A DNA stretch of 64,000 bases from Gnetum montanum (taxonomy: Eukaryota; Streptophyta; Gnetopsida; Gnetales; Gnetaceae): contig MNCI01011846.1 of the NCBI GenBank assembly GCA_015680685.1, forward strand, positions 291,141 through 355,140, in the 5' to 3' direction. This document shows positions 14,301 to 29,300 of this stretch, one piece after another. Within the stretch, counting starts at the first letter, position 1; the number at the start of each line of letters is the position of its first letter. The notes below the pieces were generated by a model that did no database searches, was not told where the DNA came from, and saw only the letters and a list, made by a program, of their open reading frames with translations. Position numbers and translations under genes: made by a program.

Positions 14301-17300
14301 TTCTTTCCTATTAACGGTGCAATATATGTATTTTGTTTTACTTCTATAATGAATGTACTTAAAAGAACTCATCCATAGGAAATGGCAAGTGTTTTACAGC
14401 CGGTTGCCAACCTGACACCAACCCTCCTCCTTTACCCGGGCTTGGGACCGGCCGTGGCGGAGTTTGTAAAAAATAATACTTTCTAGCTGAGTATATCTTC
14501 ACTGAAAAAACAAACCTCTATGACATAATTTTACTAGAATTAATATCAAAAACTATTTTAAAATTTGTTTTAGACAAAATTGCTCACTTTTGTTACAGTT
14601 TATGTTATTGTAACCCAACTATGCATCTCACGCTAACCTAAATGCATATCTTATAGCTGACAAAAATTAAAACTAAAACTAAAACTAAAGATTCTATTAG
14701 AACCAAAACAATCTTGATAAATGTTGTAGTCATCTCATGGAAAACAACTATTGATTTAACAAAATGAACAACCAACATTTGATGTAAGAAAATAGATCAT
14801 TAAAACTTTATGATGTAATATTATATTTTTACTTCAAATGATCAATCCATGATTAGCTAAGAAAAACATGTTGCTCATCCTCATGAGCTTTTTACTCACA
14901 TAATCTACACATTCTTCTCTAGGTAGGTAAATCCATCTTCTATTTTCTATTCTAAGTTTATACAAGCTCAAATAAAACTTATTGATTAAGCTATGAGATT
15001 TGATCAGATCTTAGCTATAAGATAGTGAACTTTAAAATCTAGTTAGTTACTTCTAATATGCTCTAGGTGCAACTTTTCCTCGCCTTCACATTTCACTCTA
15101 ACTTCACAAGCACCTACTACTTAACCAACTTATATATGTGCTTAAGAAAACTTTCCACCACCTCCAATGAGATATTCCATCTCTTAAACCATTGTATCTC
15201 TTATAAGTGCCATCTTTGATTTTGTGTGTATTTTAGAATTGTTCTAGAAAATTTTGCTTCCTCTTATTTTATGAGCTTTTGGTATAAGCAATGAATTATC
15301 AACCAATTTCAGCTTATAAGAAGGCTAGGCCATATTCCAAAAGTAACATGGGATAAGAAGTTTGTGCCATCACCTTTAGTTCATCCAATAAACATAGTTT
15401 TTATACCCTTATAACAATCTGCTTGTTGTTAGCATTGATGCCTAGCCCCAATAATGTACACCCATATAATAAATGAGCATAAATTATAACTTTAAAAAAT
15501 TTATTTACGAACTTTGAACTCCATAATCCTAATGACTTGTATTTGTTTATAACTGAATCATTATTTGAGTGATTTTATCCCATATATGATGGGCTGGCCA
15601 TCAAGTTTCAAAAATGATTTGATGACGACTTATTTTTAATTGATACCATATTTATTTTTAATTGTATAAAAAGCATTAATTCCTTCTACTATTTTTTCTC
15701 TAACAAATTTATTCCATTTATAGCTATTCATGTAGTAAAGATGCGTACATCAAAAGGAGTTCAATATTTCTATATTTTCAGTCTTAAATAATACTAAAAC
15801 CAAAACTGAAATTTTATTATGTCCATAAACCCTCCAAATATACTATGACTTTTAAAGTCATCATGAAGAAAATTATTAAATGTTCTTAGTAAAATTTGGA
15901 ATTGAACTTTAAATTTAAACCTATAATTTGCATTAATTTTGACATCCCAGTATGCAAGAAATTGAACTCCCAACCTCCCAAAAGAAAAGCCTAACTCTTT
16001 TCCTTTAACTTCTTAATCTACTTAATATTTTCAGTAAAGGACAAAAGCACATCGATACAAGAATTATCTTGACTTTTTGTAAAAGTGATTGCAAATTTTA
16101 TTCAATTCCATGAATTAAAAATGCTAATCCAATAGGACAGGCTATGAAATCAATTAGATAATGGTTTCTGTCACATGTGTACATTACTCAAGAAATAATT
16201 TCATGGGAAGGTAGAGTTCTTTAGTAAACAAGATTTATTACTTTATTTTTCATGTTCCTTCCAAACATTTGTATGCAAGTTGGTAGCAAGATTATCTGCT
16301 ACCTCGACATAAGGTATTTTTTCCAATGCTACTTCATGAAAGGCTACTAGAAAGACAAATTTTGCAGATTGTGGAATCATCAATAGCTTATTTTTCCAAA
16401 ATGCAACAAGGTACCTAAAACTTTGAATCATTTTCTCCATTCTTGTCCAGATTCAAAGAAAATTTGGGAAATCCTTAGCATCACCCTTTTGTGTCATTTT
16501 TCTTTATCAAAAGCATTGGATGTTCTTTTACATAATTGACCTTCACCTATAGACAAGTAGAAGCAACACAACGTAAGAGCTCTATTACCCTATGCTACAT
16601 TTGAATTATGAAAAGCATGAAATTAGTGTGCGAGCCTCACAACTCAGCATCAACTAATGGTCATGGATTTAGCTATATAGAGCTTCAAAGGTAGCAAGAG
16701 AAAAAGGACTAAATGTATAAAGTAGTAAAATTTGAAGGAAGACAACATCACCTTATTTAGAACACATTTGCTTCAAGAAGGCATCCAGAATTGGAATTGC
16801 TCTACAAATTTAATTTGAGCCTAAATAGAATGATCTTGAAAATTGGAAAGAACATTTTGGATGAAAGAAAAAGAAAAAAAAATGCATCCTAGAGGAGATA
16901 TGGTAGTAGAGTGATGAAGTACAACATGCTACGCAACACAAGAAAAAATGATTTGAGGAATGGTTGCAAACTAGAAACCAAGAAATAGTTTGTACAAAAT
17001 GACAAAATAAGAGGCAAAAGTAGTGATAGCCAAAACATAAAGCCTTAGATACTTTTTATGAGAAAGTAGTAAAAAACATGAAGCCTTGTATACCTCCTAT
17101 GAGAAATTAGGAATAAAGGAAGAATAATCTATGTACAAACTAGAAAAATTTAGAAACAAGAAATGTGAAATTAAAATTGAAGCTTTATTATGTCCAAAGA
17201 CTTATAGGACCTATTGAACAAACATTATATTTTCATGAAAAATGAAGATAGACTCTACAAATTGACTAAGCACCGATGAGGCCGCAAAAAAAAATTATAC

Positions 17301-20300
17301 AAGTCTTTTGTGGCAGCATTATAATGTTGTCATAAATGGGTAATCATAATACAAGAAAGAAATGCATGTAACTCATCTTCAAGGGCTTCTAACCTACACA
17401 ACCTATAAATGCACTCTTCTCAAGGGAGTTAAATCCATCTTACACTTTTAATTCTAAGATGATGGAAACTTAAACAAAGCTTGCTAATAGCATTCCAATA
17501 CTTCACTAGAATAGCAACTGAGAGATAGTGAGCTTTTACATCTAGTTTATTTAATCTAATGTGATGTAAATAAAATTGTTTCTTACCTTTTTACATTAAG
17601 CCACATCTATGCTATAACCTTCTACTTGACTAGTTGATGAATATGCTTAGAATGTTGTTACATGTCCTCCTAAGAGATATTCCATTTTCTCAACCATTGT
17701 TTTCCCTGAAATACCAATCCTAGTCTCATGAATCCTCAAGACCTGCTTTAGAAAATTTGTCTTAGCTATGAGTGTATGTAATGAATTGGTAGAAGGCTTC
17801 TACTTCTCAAGGTAATAAATGGCATTCACATAATAACATTTAGTAAGGTATTTGCATCTTTGCCTTTAACTCTTTGAGAAAAAAAAGTTTTTTGCACTTT
17901 TTCAATATCTTTTCAAAGTTTAGCACCAAGTCCATGTCCCCAAATAGCACATCCAAACAATTAGTATGATTGATAATAGTCGAAATATTTTTATTTTTTT
18001 TTGACCTTCCAAGCCCCAAGTCCTAAATGCTTGCACCTATTTTTGAAATCATATAGAGCCTTGAAACTTTCTACTATATTTTCTTTGATGCACTTCTCCT
18101 ACATGTAATTATGCACATAAATGAGACGCAAATATTTAAAATAATTTACTATTTACACACTGGTACCTAGAAACTAGAAGTTATAATAAGTAATTTCTTG
18201 TACCCCAAATTATCAATTTGCTTTTATTCATATTTACTTGAAGACTAGATGAGCAACAACAATTTCTTATAATTTGCAGCATATTTTGTATACCTTTTAC
18301 TATAGTGAAGATCAAGGTAGCATGATCTACATATAAAAAAAGATTCACTACTTGAGATCCAATTTTGACAGCATGACAATCTTGCCCATTGCATAACCAT
18401 TCATATACTTCATCAATAAAGATACAAAAAAGAGTTGGAGAAAGTCGACAACCTAACTTAACTATCTAAAATTGAAAATTTTTTCTTTGAATTACTATAT
18501 GTAATTTCAATAATCATTTCCTCATACAATCTTTGAGTTGTTCCAATCATATTTAAAGGGAGGCTAATTTTATGCAACCACAATCATAGTTTTGTACGAA
18601 CAAATCATATGTTTTTGCAAAATCAATAAAACAAAAAACAACTTTTTTATTAGGCATTTTTACAAACTTCATGCAATATCTAAAAGTAACTAACTAATTA
18701 ATAGTATTGTGATTTTGTCTAAAATCTATTTGACACGTTACCCTAACTTGGTTAACTTCGGCCCAAAAATTAATTTTCTTTTCTAGTAGAACACCCAAAA
18801 ACTTAGCAAAAATATTACTCACAACAATAATTTAATAATTGTTCAAATTAATTTTATACTTTTTTATATAACAAGATAGCTTTACAAGTTTTCCAATGTT
18901 AACACCTTTCCCTAACTTGGTTAACTTCAGCCCAAGAACGGATTCTCTTTTCTAACAAAGTGTCCAACAACTTACCAAAAATATTACTCTCAACAACAAT
19001 TAAATAATTAGACAAATTATTTTTATTCTCCTTTTTATATAACAAGATAGCTTTATTCATTTTCAAATGTTGAGCTAATCCTTGATCCATTGTTGAATTC
19101 AACGAATGTCAAATTTCTCTATGAATAGCAAGTTCCACCCACTTTAATGATTCTGTATATAAATCATCTGAATATACTACTTTTCAATGCTAGCTTTTTA
19201 ATATCCTCTGTTGCTTCCTCAAGAGTAGATTGGAGTGGTATGTGTTATACAATAGCAATAGAATTATTATCTTCTATGGTAAAAAGTTTATTATAGAACA
19301 AGAATCTATCTTTAAAAGGAAAATTAAATGATGAAGAGGCTTTATAAAAAAATTATTACTAAAACTATCTAGGCTCCTTTTTCATGGTGTAAGAAAAATA
19401 TTCCTACTATTCCCTTCCTTCTCTTGGTTCTAATCAAGTATTTATATCACTTAACTAAACTTTGTCTCTTACTCTTATTTGCATTCTTAATATTTTCTCT
19501 ATCCTACACAATCCTTGTCAAACCCAGTCTTCTAAGCTCCCTATTGTTGTGAATGCATAAGTTGCTTACCTATAGTAAGCTCCAAGCTCCTGATATTGTC
19601 TTTCAAGAATCCATTTATTATGTGCTACATTCATATATTTTTACTTGACTTCTGGGGTGACTCTGCACTAAAATTTTTTTCTATTCTTATTTTTTGTTAT
19701 TTGAGAAAAAATTTAAATTTGAAATAAAAACTCAACATGATAACAGAAAGACCACTAAATCTTCTCCTACTTTCAACTCCTAAATATATTTAATATCTCC
19801 ATAAAAACATAAAAGAAAATTAATGCAACAGTGACATTGAGGTCCTGTGAAAGTAAATGATAAAGATTAAGGAAATCTAGCAATGCCATTACAAATAAAA
19901 ACATAAAAGAATTTGTTCATTCTAATAGTTATTGGTCCATCTTATGAATAATGCCATCTGTAGGATAGCGTATCTAGCTATGATTTTCAACAATGTCCAA
20001 AATACCAACATTATGTTTCCACTAAATAATCTTTGTTTGTTGTGACCCTATCCTTATATTAAAGTCTCTACAAATAAATACCGAGTCTTTTGCTGAAAAT
20101 TCTATAATATCTCTACTAAGAACTGAAAAGGATTATCACAAGATAACTCTATAGAATCATAGAATGTAGAATCATAATATTCCTGATTAAAAAAACAATC
20201 AATGTTAATCTTATTCTAGAAATAGATAAGTTTATTCTTGTTTATCTTTTGGAAAAAAGTTATTTATATTTACTTTTTTGTATAGAAAATAACTTTACAT

Positions 20301-23300
20301 TACAAAAGAAAAATAGAGGACAATACTCTTAAGGTGTGCCTCAAGAGCTAAAACAAGTCTGTTGAGATGTAAATGATTTTAAAAAGGAATGCAAAAGAAT
20401 GCTCATTACTAAGGAACAGTGGAACTTGACCCATGAATCAAGGATATTGTGTGCAAATACCATAGCTCTATATTTTTTTTTATCTAAATGTGATGCATTG
20501 TTTAAAATAGTAGAGTATAAGTACCCTCTCCATGGCTGTAAAAAGGCCACATGATGCCCTTTCAAGGCTTGTAAGATTATGGGAAAATTCACATCACTGA
20601 TAACCTAAAAAAGAAGGTGGCTTATCTAATTATGTATCCTAAACTGACCTTATCATGAATCTATTTTGAAAACTCTTTCCTTGAATCTTATGACAACTCT
20701 AAATGATACAAAGATAGATAGTATGCTAGAATGTTATGCAATTATCAAGAGGAATTGAAATCAATATCTTGCAAAATTTGAATTCTAAAATATCAAAAAT
20801 TGTTGATTTAGGAATTGAACCTGCAACCTATGAAGATACATATTTTATTGATTTTTTATAGTGATCATGAAAAGAATTGAACTCATGACCCATTTCTGTG
20901 AGAAAAAAGAACTTTAAAAAGAAAAAAAAAGAATATAAACAATGCCCAAAAAAGAGTTAGTTACAAAAAACCATTCATTGTCTTTTATTCCACCTACAAA
21001 TAGGGAGAGGAGGAGAGGAAAAAAAACACACGGCAAAAGTAGCTGAGCAGGACAGGAAAAAAGGGATATAGTAGCAAGGAGTGTGGCTGGGAAGGGAGAG
21101 AAGACTCTGGCTACTATAGGAGATAGCATGGAGAAAGAAAACAAGTGCTGCATAGCAATCCAATGTTCTAATAATTCCTCCTAGCAAGCAAGATATCTAA
21201 GCAAGGAGGTAAAATAATCCATCTTTGGTATGTTTGATAATGGCCTGCAACGGATGATTTTCTCAACTTCTCTCTTCTTGCTTGCCCAACCACCTTCACA
21301 ATGCTTGTATGAAATTATCAAGATTGTTGTTGTAAGCTTGGATTGTTGAAATCTTTATTGCTTTTCTGGATCTCTCCACCCATCCTCTACACTCTCACAC
21401 CTAAATGACTTGGATGAGAGTTGTTTTTGTAACAATTCAAAAACACCCATAATGATTTGGGGCATTTTTGGCAAAAGATTGCCAACAGAGGCCAAGGATC
21501 ACTGATATGAGGATTGGTACCACTGACAAAAAGTGAGAGTATCCTTGGGCCCATTGTTAATTGTGAATGTTTAAGAATTGTTGAATTCTTGGGTTTTGGT
21601 TGCAATTTGGTCACTGAACCCTTCCCCTTTGATTGCATAAATCTTGGATCTGCATCTTGAATTATACTTTTTCTCCCTATGTCTTCTCGAGTCTGATTTT
21701 GATATCCTTCTATAAGTTGACAGAGTGGAGGAAAACCTAGGATGTTAATTTATGGTTGTGATCTATCTGTTCCCTGTCGTTAAACATATGAATTGCTTGA
21801 TTTAATGATTACGGGTAAAATGGTTACAAAAATTGAATTCAGATGGTCTTGATTTGTGTGTTGCTGGAAATTATAAAATATTATTATGTGATTGAACAAA
21901 TCTGAGATCATTAATTGATCTGCTTTTGTGGTCATTTCTTTGGTTTACAAATGTGTAAATGATTCTAATTAGATATTTCCTTTTTAAGTTAACTAAAAAA
22001 AAGTTTGATTTTTTTTAATCTGATAAATCTTGCACAGATATTTTACAATGGCAATTTCTTTTTAAAATCATCTCTTAAAATTAATATTGAGTGACCTATT
22101 TCAGAGCTAGATAATGGCGATGTTGATTTCATTTTAATTTTATATGTTAATGTCAATTTAATTGTTGAAGAAAAGAAGCCACTTGTACATTTTCTTCTTT
22201 CAACTAGCTTTCTTTTGGGGGCTTAAGGTGTTAGCTCTTGCTTCCTATGGATGGTTATTACAGTCCTTTTTTACCATTTGCCTCTATGAATAGCTAGATC
22301 TTTGTTTATTTGCAATTTCTTTAGATCATCTTCAATCATTTTCCCTATGTCTTTTTTGGTCTCATTTCAAGGACTTACCTAGAACAATGATCTAGTAACC
22401 TTTTTTTATAGGCTCACTATTTAATCTTTTTTGCACAATATCAAACCATCCAAGATGTCATTCCTGTAACTTATCTAAACTAGAAGACACTCCAAGTCTT
22501 TTTCTAATATTTGAATTCTACAATTTATCTCTTTTGGTAACATTCAACTTCTATCTAAGCATGTACATTTTTGCCATACTAATTTGTTGTTCATGCCTCT
22601 TTTGAATTATTCAATATTTAACACCATATAAGATAGAAAGCTTAATTGCTATCCTATAAAATTTTTCCTTTAGGTTTATTGGGATACTTTTATTTCATAG
22701 AACATCCTAACTTGTCTCCATTTTGACTTTCATGCCTCAATCCTATTTCTTTTATCTTTATCAATTTCACTATTTTATTAGAGCATTGATCCTAGATAGT
22801 AAAACTATTTGCCATGAAGAACTTTTTGGCCTTAAATTATCACTTCTATTTCACCATTGCTTATGATTTTCTTAAAATTACATTTTATATATTTTGTATT
22901 ACATCTATCAATTTTTGAGCATTTTGATTCTAGAGCATATCTCACTTTTCCATTATAGAAGCAATACTTCCTCAACCTATATCCACCAACACAATTTCAT
23001 CTACAAATATTATACACTAAGGAATTGCATCCCATATTTCCTTTGTTAATTCATCTGTAACAATAGTAAATAAGAACGGGCTAATTGTAAACCCTTTATG
23101 TAGATGTACTGTGACTAGAAATCAGATCTGATTCTAAAATATATTCTAATTTAAATGGTAGCCCCTTCATTTATGTCTTGAATCATTTTAATATATTTAT
23201 CAAGGATGCTTTTCCTCTGTAAGGCTTACCAAATAATATCTCTAGGTACTCTTTCATATACACTTTCTAAGTCAATAAAGATCATATGTAGATTTTCTCT

Positions 23301-26300
23301 ATATTTTTTGAAATTCTCCATTAATTATCCTATCAAGAAAATAGCCTCTATAGAAGATCCAAATTGATTTTTAGATAATTTTGATTCAACTTTGGGATGA
23401 TGCTCACACAAGAAAAACACTAGGATTCGATAAAATGATGAAGGCTAACACCATCAAGCACCTCCAAGAACTAAGCCCTAGTAGCCCACACAAGTGATCA
23501 CTAACCTTGGATAGAATGATCATATAAGGAAAATGATCACAAAAGTATGAAATACTAAGTGTACATGACATAAGGAAAATGTTCACTCATAAGCCCAGAA
23601 ATGCATGCCAAAAATCATATCCCATGCATGACTCACAAACTCATAAGACAATACCACATGCCCTCATAAAATAATCCTCATTTGTTCAGGCCAATACAAC
23701 TTCAAATACCTACTAAAAATTTCTATACACTAAGGGTCTGGAGTACACACCTCTAAAGTTGAATTTGGCCAATTTGGAGAGGGAGAAAATGTCTCAAGCT
23801 TGGGTTATTTTCCAGCCACTAGCCTCAAGAAATCAGCTTCAAACTACAAGTCCAAGGTGCTGTCAAAATCCTCACAGAAATTAGAGAAAACAATCCCTTG
23901 GATCAGCCAAACAGTCCCCAAAAATCAATCACAAAAGCCTCCAATTGCAATAGCAAAATCAACCTCCAAAGAGCCCACAAAATCACTCAAAATAGTGCAA
24001 AGACTTGTGCATAAAAGGTTAATAACCCATTCTCCAAAAATCTTTTACTTTTAATTAATGGTATCATTGCTACTTGACTTGGACAACCAAGCTCTCATAA
24101 GGAAGTACACATGTGAGATTGACAACACTCAAAACAATCACATGGTCCCTATAAAATGAGTCATTTATCCCTTTTCCAGCTATTAATATGAAGTGGATAA
24201 TTAGCATATTAAAAAATTGATGTTATCATAAGCATGTCATAGAGCATACATCACCATCCCACATTGACTTTTCTTATTGCCCCACGTTTTTGTCTTATTT
24301 TAAGTCATTTTTTACTTTATATGCTATGATGCTTTCTAATTTATTTTCGGCCTTTTATCTATTTTCCACATTTCCTATAATTTATCTAGTAAAAATCATT
24401 TCTACTAAACTTTTTGGTCATCCAACATTATACACATGTCGAGTTGGTCATAATGAGCACAAATATGCAATAGCTATCATGACAGAAATTAATATTTCAA
24501 CTGAATCAAGGAAAATATGGTTCCACTAGGTACCTTTTTAATTGCTTAATATTAATGTCTTAAAATCTAAGGCTTGAATTTGAAAAACTAATTATAGATA
24601 TATACTCTAGGTATAAAACTGAGTTGGTCCATCAAATCTAACTTTGAATTTTGACATATTTTAATGAATTAAATATTTAAAAATTTTAAAAATTCTAAAT
24701 TTCAAAATAAACCATGGATTCATATTACATTAATTTCCTCATATTATTCTAAAATAATGCTAGACTTTGCCATGCTCATTTGTCAATTATATATATAGAA
24801 ATAATAAATACTTAAAATAAATTAAAGAGAAATCATAATCTTACTTATGTCACCTAAACAAAAGTCTTCATATTACTTAGAAGCATTAGGTGCATGCGCA
24901 CGTGCACACACATACGTATATAAGCTTTAAAAAAAGTTAAAGTTCAAGTATTTAATAGAGTACTACGATCACATGTGCAAATGTGGGGTACTACAACTCA
25001 ATTCAACCTCATCTCACCAAGGTTTTGAGAGACTCTTATGGATCGTCTTGAAATCCTTGTTTAATCTCTCAATTGATTTAATATTTATTTGCATGAAGAA
25101 ATCTCAAGGAAGGGTTTGACGTTAGAAGTCATTTCTCTTCAATTCAGAACTTTGTAGTACCAAATCTAATACCTTCTAGTAAGGGTTTGTTGAAGAATTT
25201 TACAAAGTTACATATGTATGTTCAAAGGACAAAGTTCCCAAAATTGAATATTAATGCAAGATGCATTTCATTCACATGTATGCTTAAGGCATTGCTCCAA
25301 GTGAAGCTGCATATTTTCTAATTGCTATGTGAAGGATTGGGCCAATTAATGCCCCTAAATATGGAAATCAAAATCTGATCTTTAAGTCTTTTGCACCTCT
25401 ATGTTTATTGCAACCTCCTCTATCATTCGTGATCTACTTGTCATTAGTCTTGAGATTTCTTGAATTAAACTATGACTTGTGGTATTTTCTATTGTTTTTC
25501 CACCATGAATCATAGTCATTTCAAATTGAAGCTCTTTTGTAACTTGCAATTCAATCACATCCTTCACCACAACCCATAGTATATCGCCATCAATTTTCCT
25601 AGTTTCAAAGCCCTACCACGATCCACATTAAACTCATGGTCCACTTGTAGCTTCCATCATGAACCCACCGCAACTCAAAGTATACTTGCAATCTTAAGAA
25701 ACATGAATATTATAACCCATTTCCAACTTATAGTCTACTCGTGGTCGTTTTAGAAGGCTTAAATTAATTCGTTGCTTAGTGCTCTATACTCCCCAAGCCT
25801 ACCTTGCCACCACTACATGCTCTGACACTTTTTAACATTATAGAATATATACAAAAAAATATGATTTACAAGGATATGAATAGATGATGAATCCATTTTA
25901 AGAATTATGAGCAAATGAAGACAACAAAAATCCACTATTCAAAAACTTTTGATTTCACTATTTTTAGATAAATTCAAAAATCTATACATACAAAAGAAAA
26001 ACAATTTGAGTTATCAATTTTAATTTAATTTAATGAATGGAATAAAATTATTATTGTATGTGTTAGAATTTATCTAGTAAGTTAAGATAACATCATTAGG
26101 TTCCTTACTTAAGCTACAAATAGTTACAAAAGGTTGCAATGACCCACAATGAGTTATAACCATTTACAAATTATAAAGGAACCTAAGATCATAGTTCGTG
26201 AGCATATAGAAAATGATGTAAATCAACCAAAAGGATAAGAGCAGTAGAATAACAAGAAGTAGGAGTATTCATAAGCCACAAAAGGACAGGGAGGTGATTC

Positions 26301-29300
26301 ATAAAAAGCATGAATCAAGAAAGCTCCAAATCATAAGTACAAAGATGAGTAGAATAAGGAAGAAGTTCCCAACTCTACCAAATGGTATCTGAGACAACAT
26401 GTGAAGTAAGAGAAGTTAAAGTTCTAAATATGCCCAATACCAAAAGGAAGACTAATGCATCACAAACACAAGAAATTCAACATAGTAAACCCAAATAAAT
26501 GATTAATGAAACGAGTAGATGACAACAAAACCAACTTAGTAGTGGATCACATAAGAAGTCAAACGTAGCCCAACCTATATAAGACAAAGTATAATAACTT
26601 TCCATGAGTATTGAAAGTATGTTGTGAGCCCACAATGCCAAGAGGTGCTACAACAATATAAAAGTTGTCACACTACTAAAGTAACACCATTGAAACAAAA
26701 GAAGTTCTTATAAACTTAGTACAACCTAATCACAAGTAACAGCAAGCCCAAAAATGATATTACGATTTACTAGAACTAGAAATGATACTTGTAGACTATC
26801 TACAATAGCTTATAATGAGAATTAATCTACGAAACAAATCAACATAATTATGTTCTTCATTTAGAGGATTCGTAAGCAATTAGTAGACTTACGATACTTA
26901 TATTTGTAGAAATGATTACAAATTGCAATTATCTTATAGTTTAAATTTACAATTATCTCTTTGAATATTAAATAGATCCTAGGATATTAAAGTTGCCCAC
27001 AGATGGCATAAAACCAAAGTCTAACAGCAAGAATTATAGTTGGTTCTAAGGTTTAGTAGTAGAACCATACTTGTTTTTTGTTTCTTTTTTGCATTTTCAA
27101 TTTTTTTTATCTTTTAAGTTAATATAACTATCAATATTTATCTTTGAATTTTTCTAAAAGGTATTTATTTAAAAAAAAACTTTTAACATTTTATCTTTCA
27201 TTATAATGAAGACTATATTTTTCTTACAAATAATAAAAATTAAAAATTTATCACTTTAGTACATGCTGGAAAAAAATAGCTTAAGTTGCATGACTAATAA
27301 AACACCATGATTAACCTTATCCAACAAAAACCAAAATAGTATCAGAAGATGATTATATCATAATTGTACCTGAGTGTCTTCCACTAAGTTTTTGCTTGTA
27401 TTTGCAGTTGACTCCTGACAACACTTTTGATAACGATCCAGCATCTTTTGCATGCTTCAAAATCATACATTTAAATTTAGTATACTACAGAATGAATAAT
27501 AATATACTGTGTAACTATTAATGCCATAAATTTTTCAGCCAAAAATAAATCTTTTACCATTATTAATATTGTTTATTGCTTGAGTGTTTCAATTTGCCAA
27601 AATATAAATGAATTCGTTTAATGTAATTTTAAATTATGATACATTAAAATTAAATAATTTTGTCCTGCTTCTATAGCTGAACACCTGCTGAAACCTAACC
27701 TCCAAACGAATAAACAGTCGGGGGCAAACGTGTTTCCAACGGCTACGTTTATACGAAAACCATAAAAACGAATGGTGATCGGATGGAATTCAATTTCAGA
27801 TATTTTTTTCACATTACTAGAAGTTGAACTTTTGAAAAGTAACATGCAAATAACAAAATATCCTTATTAAAATTAACACGTTAATTATATTGGATCCAAA
27901 CATACTATTACATGTCTTTTAACGTTGGGAAAGCCAACAACAAAATTAATAAAATAGTGCCCACTAACCGTGGTAACATTTCTTACATAGTTTTGCTTTT
28001 TAAAACGACGCTATCCCGCAACTCGTATCAGCAGCTCGTCTCTCGGGTTGACGTACCGTTTGATCATCTTAATTTTGCCTTTTGTGAAGAAAATCTATGA
28101 TACGTTTTTCTCGCAACTACCACATAAAATACAGTTTCAAGAGCCAGCAGAAAATGTCCGTAAAATACTGCATGTGGGCCACCAATCAAGGGTCAAGAAT
28201 GAGTCCTACCACTAACGACACCCGCAAGCCACAGCTGACACGATTAGCCTCGCCTTTCAGGTAAAAAATTCAAATCTTAACTGAATTACTTGTTTGTGAA
28301 AACGATTTCAAGTGCGTTTGGCAATGCATGAATGAATGATTTCACATGCTTTTTGACAAAGCAAATTATCCTTCTTGCTTGTGGGTTGTACAACAGATAT
28401 AGCAAAAGGGTCAAGAATTGAGTGAAGAAAATTTAAACAATTTAAAAAGATCCATCGCAACTGAACGCCCCTAGCGCTCCTTGCTCCGAGAATACCACCC
28501 AATTTGCAGAATACGTTTACAGTTAATTTCTAAGAATGCATACCGCAATATGCAAACTCAATCATGTAAGCTACAGGGACCACGTGGGTTCACAGTTTAA
28601 CCGTGACAAGGTAAAGAGATAATTATGCGCTCGGAAACACCTGTAACACTCAAATTGTGATATACAATAAGCATATCGTTTTGTGCATAAAGGTTGCCTT
28701 CTAAAGTTGAGTTTATCTGAAATGTTAGAGAAACCTACTTTTCCACTATGAGTTTACATGTGAAACAGAAATATTGTATTTTTATTTCCTTTTCACGTAC
28801 ATCTCTTTCAGTACGGTCTGCATTGCAACTTAAACCATGATGCTGCCGCCCTATGAAACGATACTACCGAAGTTCATTTTTCCCTTTTTTATTAATGTCC
28901 ACGTTCATGGCTATGCACGCTCAACAATCTGAAATAAAACTTTTGGTAGCATCACGTATTAAAATATCGGTCCCAATACTTGGCAATAACTTTGGACATA
29001 GATCGGTAGCATCCCATGCAGCAATAAATTTTGAATTAATCAAAGTGTAAAAAACACAAAATTGTTGAAGGTATCTAGAAGAGTCTAAGAGTAAGAGAAA
29101 GTATATAAGCCTGAAAGGTTAAAAAAAATTGTATATGTTCTGGAATACGATTCTTCTGCATGGGTATCTGAAAATTTCTCAATGGACCTTGCTCACACAT
29201 TAAAGTAAATAGCAATAATATATCAAATTAAATTTCAACATTTATTTTATTTGTGTTCTTTTCATTTTTTTTTAAGTTAAACCATTATGCTCTAGACCTT

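Larger units (their letters stand above)
13578..14470 (-). mobile_element. RTE-clade LINE, internally deleted
   Basis: At 14395-14465 the minus strand carries a GC-rich segment (CGGCCGGTCCCAAGCCCGGG) that I recall as part of the 5' leader of plant RTE elements. At 14150-13930 it encodes the RT C-terminus: [19 protein letters not shown] followed by [12 protein letters not shown]. Broken frames continue to about 13640, and the element ends in a (GAA)n run at 13619-13584, as expected for an RTE 3' tail. The endonuclease and most of the RT are missing between the two parts. Confidence 0.8.
2659..27369 (-). other. Intron 2 of the MADS gene (24,711 bp)
   Basis: It is bounded by GTACAA and ATATGCAG. 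It is filled mainly with fragments of non-LTR retrotransposons, all on the minus strand, plus a decayed Copia-like LTR, a gag relic and SINE-like modules. Introns 3 (2507-2596, 90 bp) and 4 (2327-2406, 80 bp) stayed small, so the expansion is confined to introns 1 and 2. Confidence 0.9.
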
